Translations under genes and position numbers: made by a program
Notes under the pieces: model-generated
Databases searched by the model: none
Seen by the model: only the letters and a program-made list of their open reading frames with translations
What the model was told of the DNA's origin: nothing
Assembly: GCF_000217715.1 (NCBI RefSeq)
Contig: NC_015666.1
Location: 1,128,270 to 1,192,269 of the forward strand
Reading direction: 5' to 3'
DNA: 64,000 nt
From: Halopiger xanaduensis SH-6
GTDB lineage: Archaea; Halobacteriota; Halobacteria; Halobacteriales; Natrialbaceae
In this document: one piece after another, positions 54,466-63,050 of the stretch
How positions within the stretch are numbered: the first letter of the stretch is position 1
Layout of the letters: each line of letters starts with the position of its first letter

Positions 54466-55458
54466 CTACGACGTCGCGACCGCTTCCTCGAGTTCGTCGC
54501 TCCCCTTCGGGCGGGGCAGGTCGTAGGTGACGCCGGTTAACTCCTCGGAGACGGCCCACAGCCGCCGGGCCGTCTCCTCGTTGTAGGAGCGGTCGGAGGA
54601 GGCCTGTCGCTTCGGGGTGCCGCGCATGTTCATGAAGCCGCCGGGGCCGTAGTATGCGCCGCCCTCGGCCTCCGGTTCGGTCGCGGCGTACAGCGTCGGA
54701 AGGGCACCCATCTCGGCCGGCTGAGCGAATAGCGTGTTCATGATCCGCATGGCGGCCATCCGAAGCCGGTCGCCGCTCTGCTCGGGGCCGCGGGTCTGCA
54801 ACTGCGTGTTCGCGTAGCCCGGGTGCACCGCCGTGCTCTTGGCGGCGACGTCGCCCGTGAGAAAGCGCCGCTCGAGTTCGTACGCGAACAGCACGTTCGC
54901 CAGCTTCGACTGCGCGTAGGCGTCCCACTCGTCGTAGGTCCGCTCGCTCTGGAGGTCCTCGAAGTCGATCTCGCCGCGCTCGTGGACGCCGCTCGAGACG
55001 GTCACGACGCGCGCGTCGCCGTCGTCGTCGCCGGCCTCGCCGGGGTCGGTGGCGAGCCGGTCGAGCAACAGTCCCGTGAGCGCGAAGTGGCCGAGGTGGT
55101 TGACGCCGAACTGCGTCTCGAATCCGTCGGCGGTTTCGCTGCGCGGAATCGCCATCACGCCGGCGTTGTTGATCAGCGCGTCGATCGTCGCGTCGTCCTG
55201 CAGCCGATCCGCGAACGCGCGCACCGACTCGAGGTCAGCCAGATCCAGTTCCTCGACGTGCAGATCGGCGTCGGGGACGTCCTCGCGGACGTCGTCCGCC
55301 GCGTCCTCGCCGCGCTCGACGCTCCGACACGCCATGACGACGGCGCCGCCGTTGCGCGCGAGTTCGCGGGTCGCCTCGAGGCCGATGCCGCTGTTCGCGC
55401 CGGTGATGACGAAGGTGCGTCCGCTCTGATCGGGGATGTCGTCGGCCGTCCAGCCCAT
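54466..55458 (-). CDS. Short-chain dehydrogenase/reductase
   Basis: 330 residues. The NAD(P)-binding TGANSGIG motif lies near 20, followed by ACRSVERGEDAA, the NNAG motif (LINNAGVMAI), and the catalytic Ser and YAQSK (SSGVHERGEI, WDAYAQSKLANVLFAYELE). It resembles retinol-dehydrogenase-like SDRs of haloarchaea. The substrate is unknown. Confidence 0.85.
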   Translation of the reverse strand: MGWTADDIPDQSGRTFVITGANSGIGLEATRELARNGGAVVMACRSVERGEDAADDVREDVPDADLHVEELDLADLESVRAFADRLQDDATIDALINNAGVMAIPRSETADGFETQFGVNHLGHFALTGLLLDRLATDPGEAGDDDGDARVVTVSSGVHERGEIDFEDLQSERTYDEWDAYAQSKLANVLFAYELERRFLTGDVAAKSTAVHPGYANTQLQTRGPEQSGDRLRMAAMRIMNTLFAQPAEMGALPTLYAATEPEAEGGAYYGPGGFMNMRGTPKRQASSDRSYNEETARRLWAVSEELTGVTYDLPRPKGSDELEEAVATS

Positions 55459-55543
55459 ACGCCCAGTACGGGCCGACTCGAGTAAACGGATGGGGTAGCC
55501 GGAGGCGTTACCGGTTGTCGCGCGCTCGCTCTCAGTTACGGGT

Positions 55544-58500
55544 CTAATCGCGCGACGCGGGGAGCGTGAACGAGAACGTCGAACCCTCGCCGGGTTCCGA
55601 GTCGACCCAGATCTCGCCGCCGTGGCGCTCGACGATCCGCTCGCAGAGCGCGAGGCCGATCCCGGTGCCCTCGTAGTCGGCGCGGCTGTGGAGCCGGTCG
55701 AAGATTGTGAACACCCGTTCCTGATCGTCGGGATCGATGCCGATCCCCCGGTCTTCGACGGCGATCACCCATTCGTCGCCCCGCCGATCGGCGCCGATCC
55801 GAACGCGGGGCGGCTCGTCGCCGCTGTAGGTGATCGCGTTCGACAGCAGGTTCTGGAACACCTGCCGCAACTGGCTGTCGTCGACTGCGAGTTCCGGCAG
55901 GTCCTCGACCGCGATCTCGGCGCCGCTCTCCTCGATGCGGAACTGCAGATCGGCGAGCACCTCGTCGACGACCGCGTTCAGGTCCGTCGGCTCGAACGGA
56001 TCGCCGCGGGTCTCCACCCGCGAGTACTCCAGCAGGCCGTCGATCATGTCGCGCATGCGCTCGGCGCCGTCGACCGCGAACTCGAGGAACTCCCGGCCGT
56101 CCTCGTCGAAGGCGTCGGCGTACCGGTTCTCGAGCAGGGTGAGGTAGCTCGTGACCATCCGCAGGGGCTCCTGCAAGTCGTGGCTCGCCGCGTAGGCGAA
56201 CCGCTCCAGGCGTTCGTTGGACTGCTCGAGGCGTCGCTCGTACTCGCGGCGTTCGGTGACGTCCTGAACGACGATCATTCCCGCGTAGATGTCGCCGGCC
56301 GCGTTCCTGACGGGGAGGGTGTAGCCGTGCAGGTGGCGCCCGTAGAACTCGACCTCGAACGAGTTCGGCTCGCCCTCGAGCGCGGCGTGGAAGTACGGCT
56401 CGACCTCCTCGACGAGCTCCTCGGGATAGAGTTCGTAGATGCTGCTGCCGACGCGGTCGGCCGGCGGAACGCCGACTTCGTCGAGCAGTTGGCCGCCCGC
56501 GACCGTGTACTCGAGGTTTTCGTCGAACAGCCCGACCGCGCCGTCGGGGAAGTTCTCGACGAGCGTCCGGTAGCGCCGCTCGGACTCCTCGAGCTGGCGT
56601 TCCCGCTCCTTCCGGTCGCTGATGTCGCGGGCGACGCCGACCCGGTGCCAGGCGCTGTCGTTCTCCGGCAGCATCGCGAAGTTCGCCTCGACGGGAACGG
56701 TGCCGCCGTCGGCGGTTCGAAGGTCGGCTTCCATCGTCGGCCACTCGTCGCCGCTCGTCGCGGTCGCCTCCAGTTCGGCGACCCGCTCGAGGATCTCGTC
56801 GTCGACCAGCAGCGAGACGTGTTCGCCGACGAGATCGTCGGGCTCGTAGCCGAGCATCTCCGCGTAGGTCTCGTTGACCATCGTGAAGTAGCCGTCCTCG
56901 TCGACCACGTAGACGCCGTCGTCGACCACCTCGACGATCGTCTCGTAGCGCTCGAGGTGGCGCTCGCGCTCGACCCGATCCGTGATGTCGCGGCCCATCC
57001 CCGCGAGCACGGTGTTGCCCCACGGATCTTCGAGCCGCGAGGCGTTGAACTCGAAGGGGATGCGTTCGCCGTCTTTCGTGCTGACTTCCAGTTCGGCGTT
57101 CACCGAGCCAGTCTCGAGCCCCGTCCGGATCGCGGCCGCGGCGGCGGCCGCCTGATCGTCCGCGAAGAAGTCGGTCGGACTCATCGCCTCGACTTCCTCG
57201 TTCGTGTAGCCCGTTACCGCCGCGAGGCTCCGGTTCCACCGCTGGAGGTCGCCGTCCTCGCTGACGACGTAGAACACGTCGTCGATCGCGTTCAGGATCG
57301 CGTCGGTGTACGCCTTGTACCGCTCGAGGCGGCGCTCGCGCTCGCGCAGTTTCCGCTCGCGTTCCTTGCGCTCGGTGATGTCGGTGATCGTGGCGACGCC
57401 GCGGACCACCTCGCCGCGCTCGTTCCGGATCGGCATCCCCTCCGCCCGGACGATCCGCCGCTCGCCGTCGCCGGTTTCGATCTCGAAGACGTCGGGCTCG
57501 GTCACCTCCTCGCCGTCGAGGACGCGCGCGAGGGTCAGTTCCTCGGGCGCGACCGGCTCGCCAGAATCGGCCCACCAGATCGGGTATTTCTCGTACTCCG
57601 CGACGGAGCCGGCGTCTAAGACGGCGCCGTCCCAGATGTCCCTGGCGGTGTCGTTGGTCTGGCGAATTTCGCCGTCGGCACCCGCAACGATGACGCCGAC
57701 CGGCAAGACGTCGAACAGCGTCTCGAGTTGTTCGTTGTTGCGCTCGAGTTGCAGTTGCGCGCGCTTTCGCTCCGTAATATCGGTGACTGCGCCGGTGAAT
57801 TTCTGGGGCTCCCCGTCCGCGTCGCACTCGACGCGACCGCGCGAGACGACCCAGCGGAGTTCGCCGTCGGCGTTGCGAACCCGGTACTCGGCCTCGTACT
57901 CGCCGCCGGCCTCGAGGGCCGCCGCTATCTTCGCCTCGACGCGGTCGCGGTCGTCTTCGTGGATCGCCGCGAGGAACCGCTCGCTCGAGACCCCCTCGCG
58001 GGCCGCCTCCGGATCGACGTCGAACGTCTCGGCGAACGTGGCGCCCGCGACCATCTCGTCGTCCTGCAAGTGCCACTCCCAGGTCCCGACGGCGCCGGCC
58101 TCGGTCGCCGCCTCGAGTCGGGATTTGGCGTCCTCGAGTTCCCGTTCGTACTCGTAGCGCTCGGTGATGTTCTGGGACATGCCGAGCGCGGCGAACACCT
58201 CGCCGTCGTCGTCGCGAATCGGAACGATTCGGAAGTCGAAGGTGCGGCCGTTGATGGTCGCCTCGAAGCCGCTCGATTCGCCCTCGAGCGCGGCCTCGTA
58301 ACGGGGGACGAGCTCCGCGGCCAGTTCCGCGGAAACGACCTCCGAGACGGATCGTCCTTCGATTTCCTCGGCCGGAGCGTCGGCGGTATACTGCGAGTCT
58401 CCGCCGACGGTTCGGTAGGTGAGGTCCTCGTCGACGAGCGCCACGACGCCGTTCGGGAAGTGATCGATCAGCGCCCGGTAGCGCTGCTCGCTCTCCGCGA

Positions 58501-59797
58501 GATCGGCTTCCAGTTGCTTGCGCTCCGTGATGTCGGCGATGATCCCTTCGATGGCCACGAGCTCGCCATCCTCGTCGAACAGGCCCCGCCCGTAGTCCCT
58601 GACCCACCGCCGTTCGCCGTCGGCGGTGTCGATACGGTAGGTCTCGGAGAACGTGCGGTCGGCCCCATCCGCGGCGGTCTCGCGCTGGACCGTCTCCCAC
58701 AGCTTCTCACGGTCTGCCTGCACCATCACGTCCTCGCCCCAGCTAACCTCTCCGCGCTCGAGCGCGTCCGGATCGTAGCCGGCCAAGTCCGCACAGGCGT
58801 CGCTGACGAACTCCATCGGCCATCCCCGCTCGTTCTCGCAGCGGTAGACCATTCCGGGGACGTTGTCCATCAGCGTCGACAGCCGCCGCTCGCGCTCCTC
58901 GCGCGCGGTAACGTCGCGGTCGGAGACGACGATCGACGTCACGTCGCCGTCGTCGTCCGTAACCGGGCGGAACGCACCCTCGATCGTGTACCGTTCCCCG
59001 GTCGGTTGGGTGAGATCCGCCTCGAACGTGACGTACTCGCCCGCGGCCGCGCGCTCGGTCCACTCCCTGACGTCGTCTCGGATCTCGTCGCCCTCACCCC
59101 ACCACGGCGTCTCCCAGAAGGGCTCGCCGGTCACGTCCGCGAGGTCGGCGGCGACGTACTCCATCGCCGTCCCGTTGATGTCGATCACCGTCCCGTCGGG
59201 CTCGAGCAGTCCCACGAGGATGTTCGGGTCCTCGAAGATCGCCTCGAAGCGCCGCTCCGTCCGCTCGAGATCGCGCCGCACGTCGGCGTTTTCGACCGCC
59301 GACGCGAGGACGGCCGCGACCCGCTCGAGGAACGCCAGATCGTCCTCGGTGAACGCGCGGCGATCGGTCGCGTACGCGCATAGTACTCCCCACGGATCGT
59401 CACGCGGGCCGATCCGCACGGCGGCGCTGTCGACGACGCCGTGATCGGTCAGGGGTGCCGGAGCGCCCTCGTCAGCGGGCCACTCGTCGACGACCGGCTC
59501 GTCGGCACGAAGGACGCGTTCGAACTGCGCCAACCGGTCCGCGGGCACCGTCGCGCCGACGCGCCCCGTCTCGAGGCCGCTTTCGGCTCTGGAGACGGCG
59601 CCGGTCCCGTCGGCGCGGCGCTCGACGATCGCACAGTACTCGAGGTCGAGGGCCGCCGCGACGGCCGCCGTCGCGTCGTCCAACAACTGATCGATAGCCG
59701 CCGCTCCCGTCTCGAGCGCCTGCTGACTCAGATCCGCGATGGCCTCCTGGCGACGAAGTTGCGCGCGGTGGTCCGCGTCGGTGGACGACGATCCCAT
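55544..59797 (-). CDS. Soluble multi-PAS sensor histidine kinase
   Basis: 1417 residues with no membrane helix or receiver domain. The order is an N-terminal GAF-like domain (about 1-170), then eight PAS modules each ending in a D-I/V-T/S-x-R-type junction (for example DRDVTAREE, IADITERKQ, SQNITERYE, VTDITERKR, TITDITERK, GRDITDRVE, ARDISDRKE, VQDVTERRE), then HisKA with the phospho-acceptor His in YAASHDLQEPLR, and HATPase_c with N-box FQNLLSNAITYSG, G1 DRGIGIDP and G2 GTGIGLALCERI. All kinase motifs are present. The cognate regulator is not in the window. Confidence 0.92.
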   Translation of the reverse strand: MGSSSTDADHRAQLRRQEAIADLSQQALETGAAAIDQLLDDATAAVAAALDLEYCAIVERRADGTGAVSRAESGLETGRVGATVPADRLAQFERVLRADEPVVDEWPADEGAPAPLTDHGVVDSAAVRIGPRDDPWGVLCAYATDRRAFTEDDLAFLERVAAVLASAVENADVRRDLERTERRFEAIFEDPNILVGLLEPDGTVIDINGTAMEYVAADLADVTGEPFWETPWWGEGDEIRDDVREWTERAAAGEYVTFEADLTQPTGERYTIEGAFRPVTDDDGDVTSIVVSDRDVTAREERERRLSTLMDNVPGMVYRCENERGWPMEFVSDACADLAGYDPDALERGEVSWGEDVMVQADREKLWETVQRETAADGADRTFSETYRIDTADGERRWVRDYGRGLFDEDGELVAIEGIIADITERKQLEADLAESEQRYRALIDHFPNGVVALVDEDLTYRTVGGDSQYTADAPAEEIEGRSVSEVVSAELAAELVPRYEAALEGESSGFEATINGRTFDFRIVPIRDDDGEVFAALGMSQNITERYEYERELEDAKSRLEAATEAGAVGTWEWHLQDDEMVAGATFAETFDVDPEAAREGVSSERFLAAIHEDDRDRVEAKIAAALEAGGEYEAEYRVRNADGELRWVVSRGRVECDADGEPQKFTGAVTDITERKRAQLQLERNNEQLETLFDVLPVGVIVAGADGEIRQTNDTARDIWDGAVLDAGSVAEYEKYPIWWADSGEPVAPEELTLARVLDGEEVTEPDVFEIETGDGERRIVRAEGMPIRNERGEVVRGVATITDITERKERERKLRERERRLERYKAYTDAILNAIDDVFYVVSEDGDLQRWNRSLAAVTGYTNEEVEAMSPTDFFADDQAAAAAAAIRTGLETGSVNAELEVSTKDGERIPFEFNASRLEDPWGNTVLAGMGRDITDRVERERHLERYETIVEVVDDGVYVVDEDGYFTMVNETYAEMLGYEPDDLVGEHVSLLVDDEILERVAELEATATSGDEWPTMEADLRTADGGTVPVEANFAMLPENDSAWHRVGVARDISDRKERERQLEESERRYRTLVENFPDGAVGLFDENLEYTVAGGQLLDEVGVPPADRVGSSIYELYPEELVEEVEPYFHAALEGEPNSFEVEFYGRHLHGYTLPVRNAAGDIYAGMIVVQDVTERREYERRLEQSNERLERFAYAASHDLQEPLRMVTSYLTLLENRYADAFDEDGREFLEFAVDGAERMRDMIDGLLEYSRVETRGDPFEPTDLNAVVDEVLADLQFRIEESGAEIAVEDLPELAVDDSQLRQVFQNLLSNAITYSGDEPPRVRIGADRRGDEWVIAVEDRGIGIDPDDQERVFTIFDRLHSRADYEGTGIGLALCERIVERHGGEIWVDSEPGEGSTFSFTLPASRD

Positions 59798-59922
59798 TCA
59801 CCGATATACAGCAGTGCGGGCGGTAAAACGTCTTTGTCTGACGTCCCGGCGCGAAACAAACCGTCCCGTCGACAGCACTCCGCCCGCTCGGATTGCACCC
59901 CTTCGAGAGGGCCGCTCCGTTC

Positions 59923-60621
59923 CTACTCGTCGTGGACGGTCACCGACTCGAGGCGCACGTCTTCCACCGGTCGATCGTTGCCGTCCGTCTCGACGCTGCC
60001 GATCTCGCGGACGATATCTAGCCCGCTGATAACCGTCCCGAAGACGGTGTGTCGCCCGTCGAGGTGCGGTTGGGGTGCGAGCGTGATGAAGAACTGCGAG
60101 CCGTTGGTATCGGGGCCCGAGTTAGCCATCGAGAGGACGCCCGCGTCGTCGTGGCGCAGTTCCTCGTGAAATTCGTCGTCGAATCGATAGCCGGGGCCGC
60201 CCCGTCCGGTGCCGGTCGGGTCGCCGGTCTGGATCATGAAGCCCTCGATAACCCGGTGGAAGAGGACGTCGTCGTACAGCGGTTCTCCCTCGAGTTCCTC
60301 CCCCGTTTCCGGATCCGTCCACGGCTGCTCGCCGGTCGCAAGACCGACAAAGTTCGCGACGGTCCGTGGTGCGCGCTCGCCGTACAGTTCGACGTCGATG
60401 TCGCCCGTGCTCGTGTGGAGAGTCGCCGTCGGACGTTCGCCCGCCGACCCGACCGGCTCGTCGTCGGTCGTCGGATCGGCTGCGTTCGACGGCTCCGTTT
60501 CCGGGGCCGATTTGCTTCCCTGCGCGTCCGATCCGTCGCTCGCACAGCCGGCCAGCGACGGTCCGAGCGACGCGGCCGCGACCGCGAGGACGGCACGTCG
60601 GGTGTGTGGTGCTGGACTAAT
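59923..60621 (-). CDS. Cyclophilin-type peptidyl-prolyl isomerase, Tat lipoprotein form, start uncertain
   Basis: 232 residues if translation begins at the ATT at 60621. From there the sequence reads as a typical Tat lipoprotein leader (SPAPHTRRAVLAVAAASLGPSLAGC). The cyclophilin core follows with [36 protein letters not shown] and HLDGRHTVFGTV. I see no in-frame ATG or GTG anywhere near this position; a CTG at 60669 would give 248 residues. A TATTTT box about 27 nt upstream favours 60621. It is nearly identical over the core to the gene at 60695. Confidence 0.7.
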   Translation of the reverse strand: MSPAPHTRRAVLAVAAASLGPSLAGCASDGSDAQGSKSAPETEPSNAADPTTDDEPVGSAGERPTATLHTSTGDIDVELYGERAPRTVANFVGLATGEQPWTDPETGEELEGEPLYDDVLFHRVIEGFMIQTGDPTGTGRGGPGYRFDDEFHEELRHDDAGVLSMANSGPDTNGSQFFITLAPQPHLDGRHTVFGTVISGLDIVREIGSVETDGNDRPVEDVRLESVTVHDE

Positions 60622-60694
60622 ACGCTCCGTGAGCGCAGCGAGAAAATAGCGGTATCGATCCGGGTCCAGGTCTGGAGCCGGTTCCTCGACGTCG

Positions 60695-61213
60695 TTACTC
60701 GTCGTGAACGGTGACCGACTCGAGGAGGACCTCCTCCTGCGGCCGGTCGTTGGCGTCGGTCGAGACGCTACCGATCTCGCGGACGACGTCCATCCCGTCG
60801 GTGACCGTGCCGAAGACGGCGTGGCGGTCGTCGAGGTGGGGCTGGGCGTCGAGCGTGATGAAGAACTGCGAGCCGTTGGTGTTCGGACCGGAGTTGGCCA
60901 TCGAGAGGACACCCGCGTCGTCGTGGCGCAGTTCGTCGTGGAACTCGTCGTCGAACTGGTAGCCGGGGCCGCCCCGTCCGGTGCCGGTCGGGTCGCCGGT
61001 CTGGATCATGAAGCCCTCGATGATCCGGTGGAAGAGGACGTCGTCGTACAGCGGTTCGCCGTCGACTTCTTCGCCCGTCTCGGGGTCCGTCCAGGTGCGC
61101 TCGCCGGTCGCGAGGCCGACGAAGTTCTCGACGGTCCGGGGCGCGCGCTCGTCGTACAGTTCGACGTCGATGTCGCCCTTGCTCGTGTGCAGGGTTGCAG
61201 TAAGGTCTCCCAT
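60695..61213 (-). CDS. Cyclophilin-type peptidyl-prolyl isomerase, cytoplasmic form
   Basis: 172 residues from the ATG at 61213 ([20 protein letters not shown]). It has the intact catalytic arginine-containing [19 protein letters not shown] and [11 protein letters not shown] motifs. There is no signal peptide, so it acts in the cytoplasm. It is tandem with the lipoprotein copy at 59923, which suggests duplication followed by gain of an export leader. Confidence 0.92.
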   Translation of the reverse strand: MGDLTATLHTSKGDIDVELYDERAPRTVENFVGLATGERTWTDPETGEEVDGEPLYDDVLFHRIIEGFMIQTGDPTGTGRGGPGYQFDDEFHDELRHDDAGVLSMANSGPNTNGSQFFITLDAQPHLDDRHAVFGTVTDGMDVVREIGSVSTDANDRPQEEVLLESVTVHDE

Positions 61214-61359
61214 ACCCGCCGGGACGGCAGCGCGGGTGAAAACGGTAGTGGTCTCGCGATTCGTTCGGGCTCGGCTCCCGCCGTCTCGATCCCGCACCCG
61301 CTCCCGCGGCCGGCACACTGCCCCCGCAGGTACATACCGCCGGATCGCAAAGGGTCGGT

Positions 61360-62349
61360 ATGGGAACCGGGACGCACACGTCCGAGACGGTGACGCTCGC
61401 GCGACTCCCCTCCGGCGTCGAACTCGCGACGACCGTCCACACCTACCGCGGCGACGAATCGGCCAACGAATCGGAACCGACCCTCTACGTGCAGGCCGCC
61501 CAGCACGGCCGCGAGATAAACGGCACCGAGGTCCTCCGGCGCTTTCACGACCGCATCCCGCTCGAGTCGCTCTCGGGGACCGTCGTCGCCGTCCCCGTCG
61601 CAAACCCGCTCACCTTCGACCGCGTCTCCTACACGACCCCCGAAATTCTCGACAGCGTCAACCCCAACATGAACCGCGTCTGGCCCGGCGACGCCGACGG
61701 CACCCTCCACCAGCGCATGGCCGCCCGCCTCTGGGAGTACGCCGGGCGGGCCGACGCCATCGTCGACCTCCACACCGGCAGTCCGGACATGTACCCCCAC
61801 GTCGTCTTCCGCGAGGGCGACGAGCGCTCCCGGCGGCTCGCCGAGGCGTTCGGCTCCGACCTCCTGCTCGGCGAACAGGCGGACGAAGACGCCGACGACG
61901 AGTGGCACCGCCGGAACTTCAAGGGGAAGCTCCGGGTCGCCGCCTCGAACGAGGGAATCCCTTCGATCACGCCCGAACTCGCCCACAACAAGCAGATTCT
62001 CGACGACGTCGTCGAAAACGGCGTCGAGGGGCTGCTCGACGTGCTCCGGTACCTCGATCTGTTGCCCGGCGACGTCCCCGACCGCGAGCGCGAGCAGACG
62101 CTCGCGCGCAACCACCTCGGGCAGGTCAACGCCGCAGACTCCGGGCTGTTCCGACCGCAGCCGTCGCTCGAGGTCGGCGACCGGGTGACGGCCGGGACGC
62201 CCCTCGGAACGGTGTACCACCCGACGACGTACGAACCGCTGCAGGACGCTGTCGCCGACCGCGACGGGATTCTCTACGCGCTCACGCGCGAGGCGACCGT
62301 CGTCGCCGGCGACCAACTGGCGAGCGTCGCGCTGGTGCGCGAGGAGTAG
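61360..62349 (+). CDS. Succinylglutamate desuccinylase/aspartoacylase family protein
   Basis: 329 residues. The zinc ligands are in [13 protein letters not shown] (His and Glu) and VDLHTG (third His), as in M14-like desuccinylases. The catalytic Glu is probably in [10 protein letters not shown]. The C-terminal segment ([24 protein letters not shown]) is a lipoyl-like or barrel-sandwich domain. It probably hydrolyses N-acyl amino acids or peptides. Confidence 0.85.
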   Translation: MGTGTHTSETVTLARLPSGVELATTVHTYRGDESANESEPTLYVQAAQHGREINGTEVLRRFHDRIPLESLSGTVVAVPVANPLTFDRVSYTTPEILDSVNPNMNRVWPGDADGTLHQRMAARLWEYAGRADAIVDLHTGSPDMYPHVVFREGDERSRRLAEAFGSDLLLGEQADEDADDEWHRRNFKGKLRVAASNEGIPSITPELAHNKQILDDVVENGVEGLLDVLRYLDLLPGDVPDREREQTLARNHLGQVNAADSGLFRPQPSLEVGDRVTAGTPLGTVYHPTTYEPLQDAVADRDGILYALTREATVVAGDQLASVALVREE

Positions 62350-62370
62350 TCGCCGCCGGTCACTCCCTGC

Positions 62371-62781
62371 TCACACGCCGCCCGGCGGCCGTTCGTCGAT
62401 GTGCTCGTAGTCGAGCAACTCGCCGTCCTCCACGTCGACGAGCAGGAGGTCTCCCTCCGCGATCGCGTCGAACTCGTCGACGGAAACCACGAGTTGATCG
62501 ACCGGTTCGTCGTCCTTCTCGAGCAGGAGGACGACGTGCTCGCCGTCGACGATTCGATCGACGACGGCGACGTATCGGGTTGCGCCGTCGGGAACGTCGT
62601 CGCCATCACCACCGCCCGAACTATCGCTGCCATTGGTACCGTCGTCGCCATCACAGACATCTCCGTCGTCGCTCGAGTCGACTCGAGCGCTCGCGGACCC
62701 GGCGAGGCCGAGCGCCGCGATGGCGAGCGGGCCGATCGTTCGTATCACCGTTCGCCGCGACTGTCGGTGGCGAGCCGCCAT
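62371..62781 (-). CDS. Tat-exported DUF3006-like protein
   Basis: 136 residues. The twin-arginine leader (SRRTVIRTIGPLAIAALGLAGSASA) is followed by a Gly/Asp-rich spacer and a small beta-barrel-like domain (VDRIVDGEHVVLLLEKDDEPVDQLVV), as in DUF3006 proteins. No Cys follows the leader, so it is probably secreted rather than lipid-anchored. Confidence 0.72.
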   Translation of the reverse strand: MAARHRQSRRTVIRTIGPLAIAALGLAGSASARVDSSDDGDVCDGDDGTNGSDSSGGGDGDDVPDGATRYVAVVDRIVDGEHVVLLLEKDDEPVDQLVVSVDEFDAIAEGDLLLVDVEDGELLDYEHIDERPPGGV

Positions 62782-62927
62782 GCGCCGTCTGGCCGCGCGT
62801 TCCTATATAAATAGTCGCACGGGCCGGTACCGGTTCGAGCGGCAGCCGACCGCCGAAGCCCGGCGATCCGATCGACCGACCGAGTCGTTTCTGGCCGTTG
62901 ATCAGTTTCTGACGGCCGCTAGCGACC

Positions 62928-63040
62928 TTTCCTATTCCGGGGATAAGCATAGGCCCGGTTCGGGTGAATTCGGTCGTGAGAGTATCGCAGGGAGGCGTCG
63001 GCTTCGCCTTCCACCAAAGGTTTATCACTCGGATAGGAAA
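62928..63040. promoter_or_regulatory. Promoter and inverted repeat upstream of the SMC-like gene
   Basis: TTTATCAC at 63021-63028 lies 30 nt before the ATG at 63051. TTTCCTAT at 62928-62935 is the exact complement of ATAGGAAA at 63033-63040, a pair 98 bases apart that could be an operator. No ORF is visible in this 269-base gap. Confidence 0.4.
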
Positions 63041-63050
63041 GTAACTAACA

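Noticed and set aside
55536-58700. Large 1054-residue minus-strand ORF
   Set aside because: It is a shadow frame of the histidine kinase gene, extremely Arg-rich and lacking any domain.
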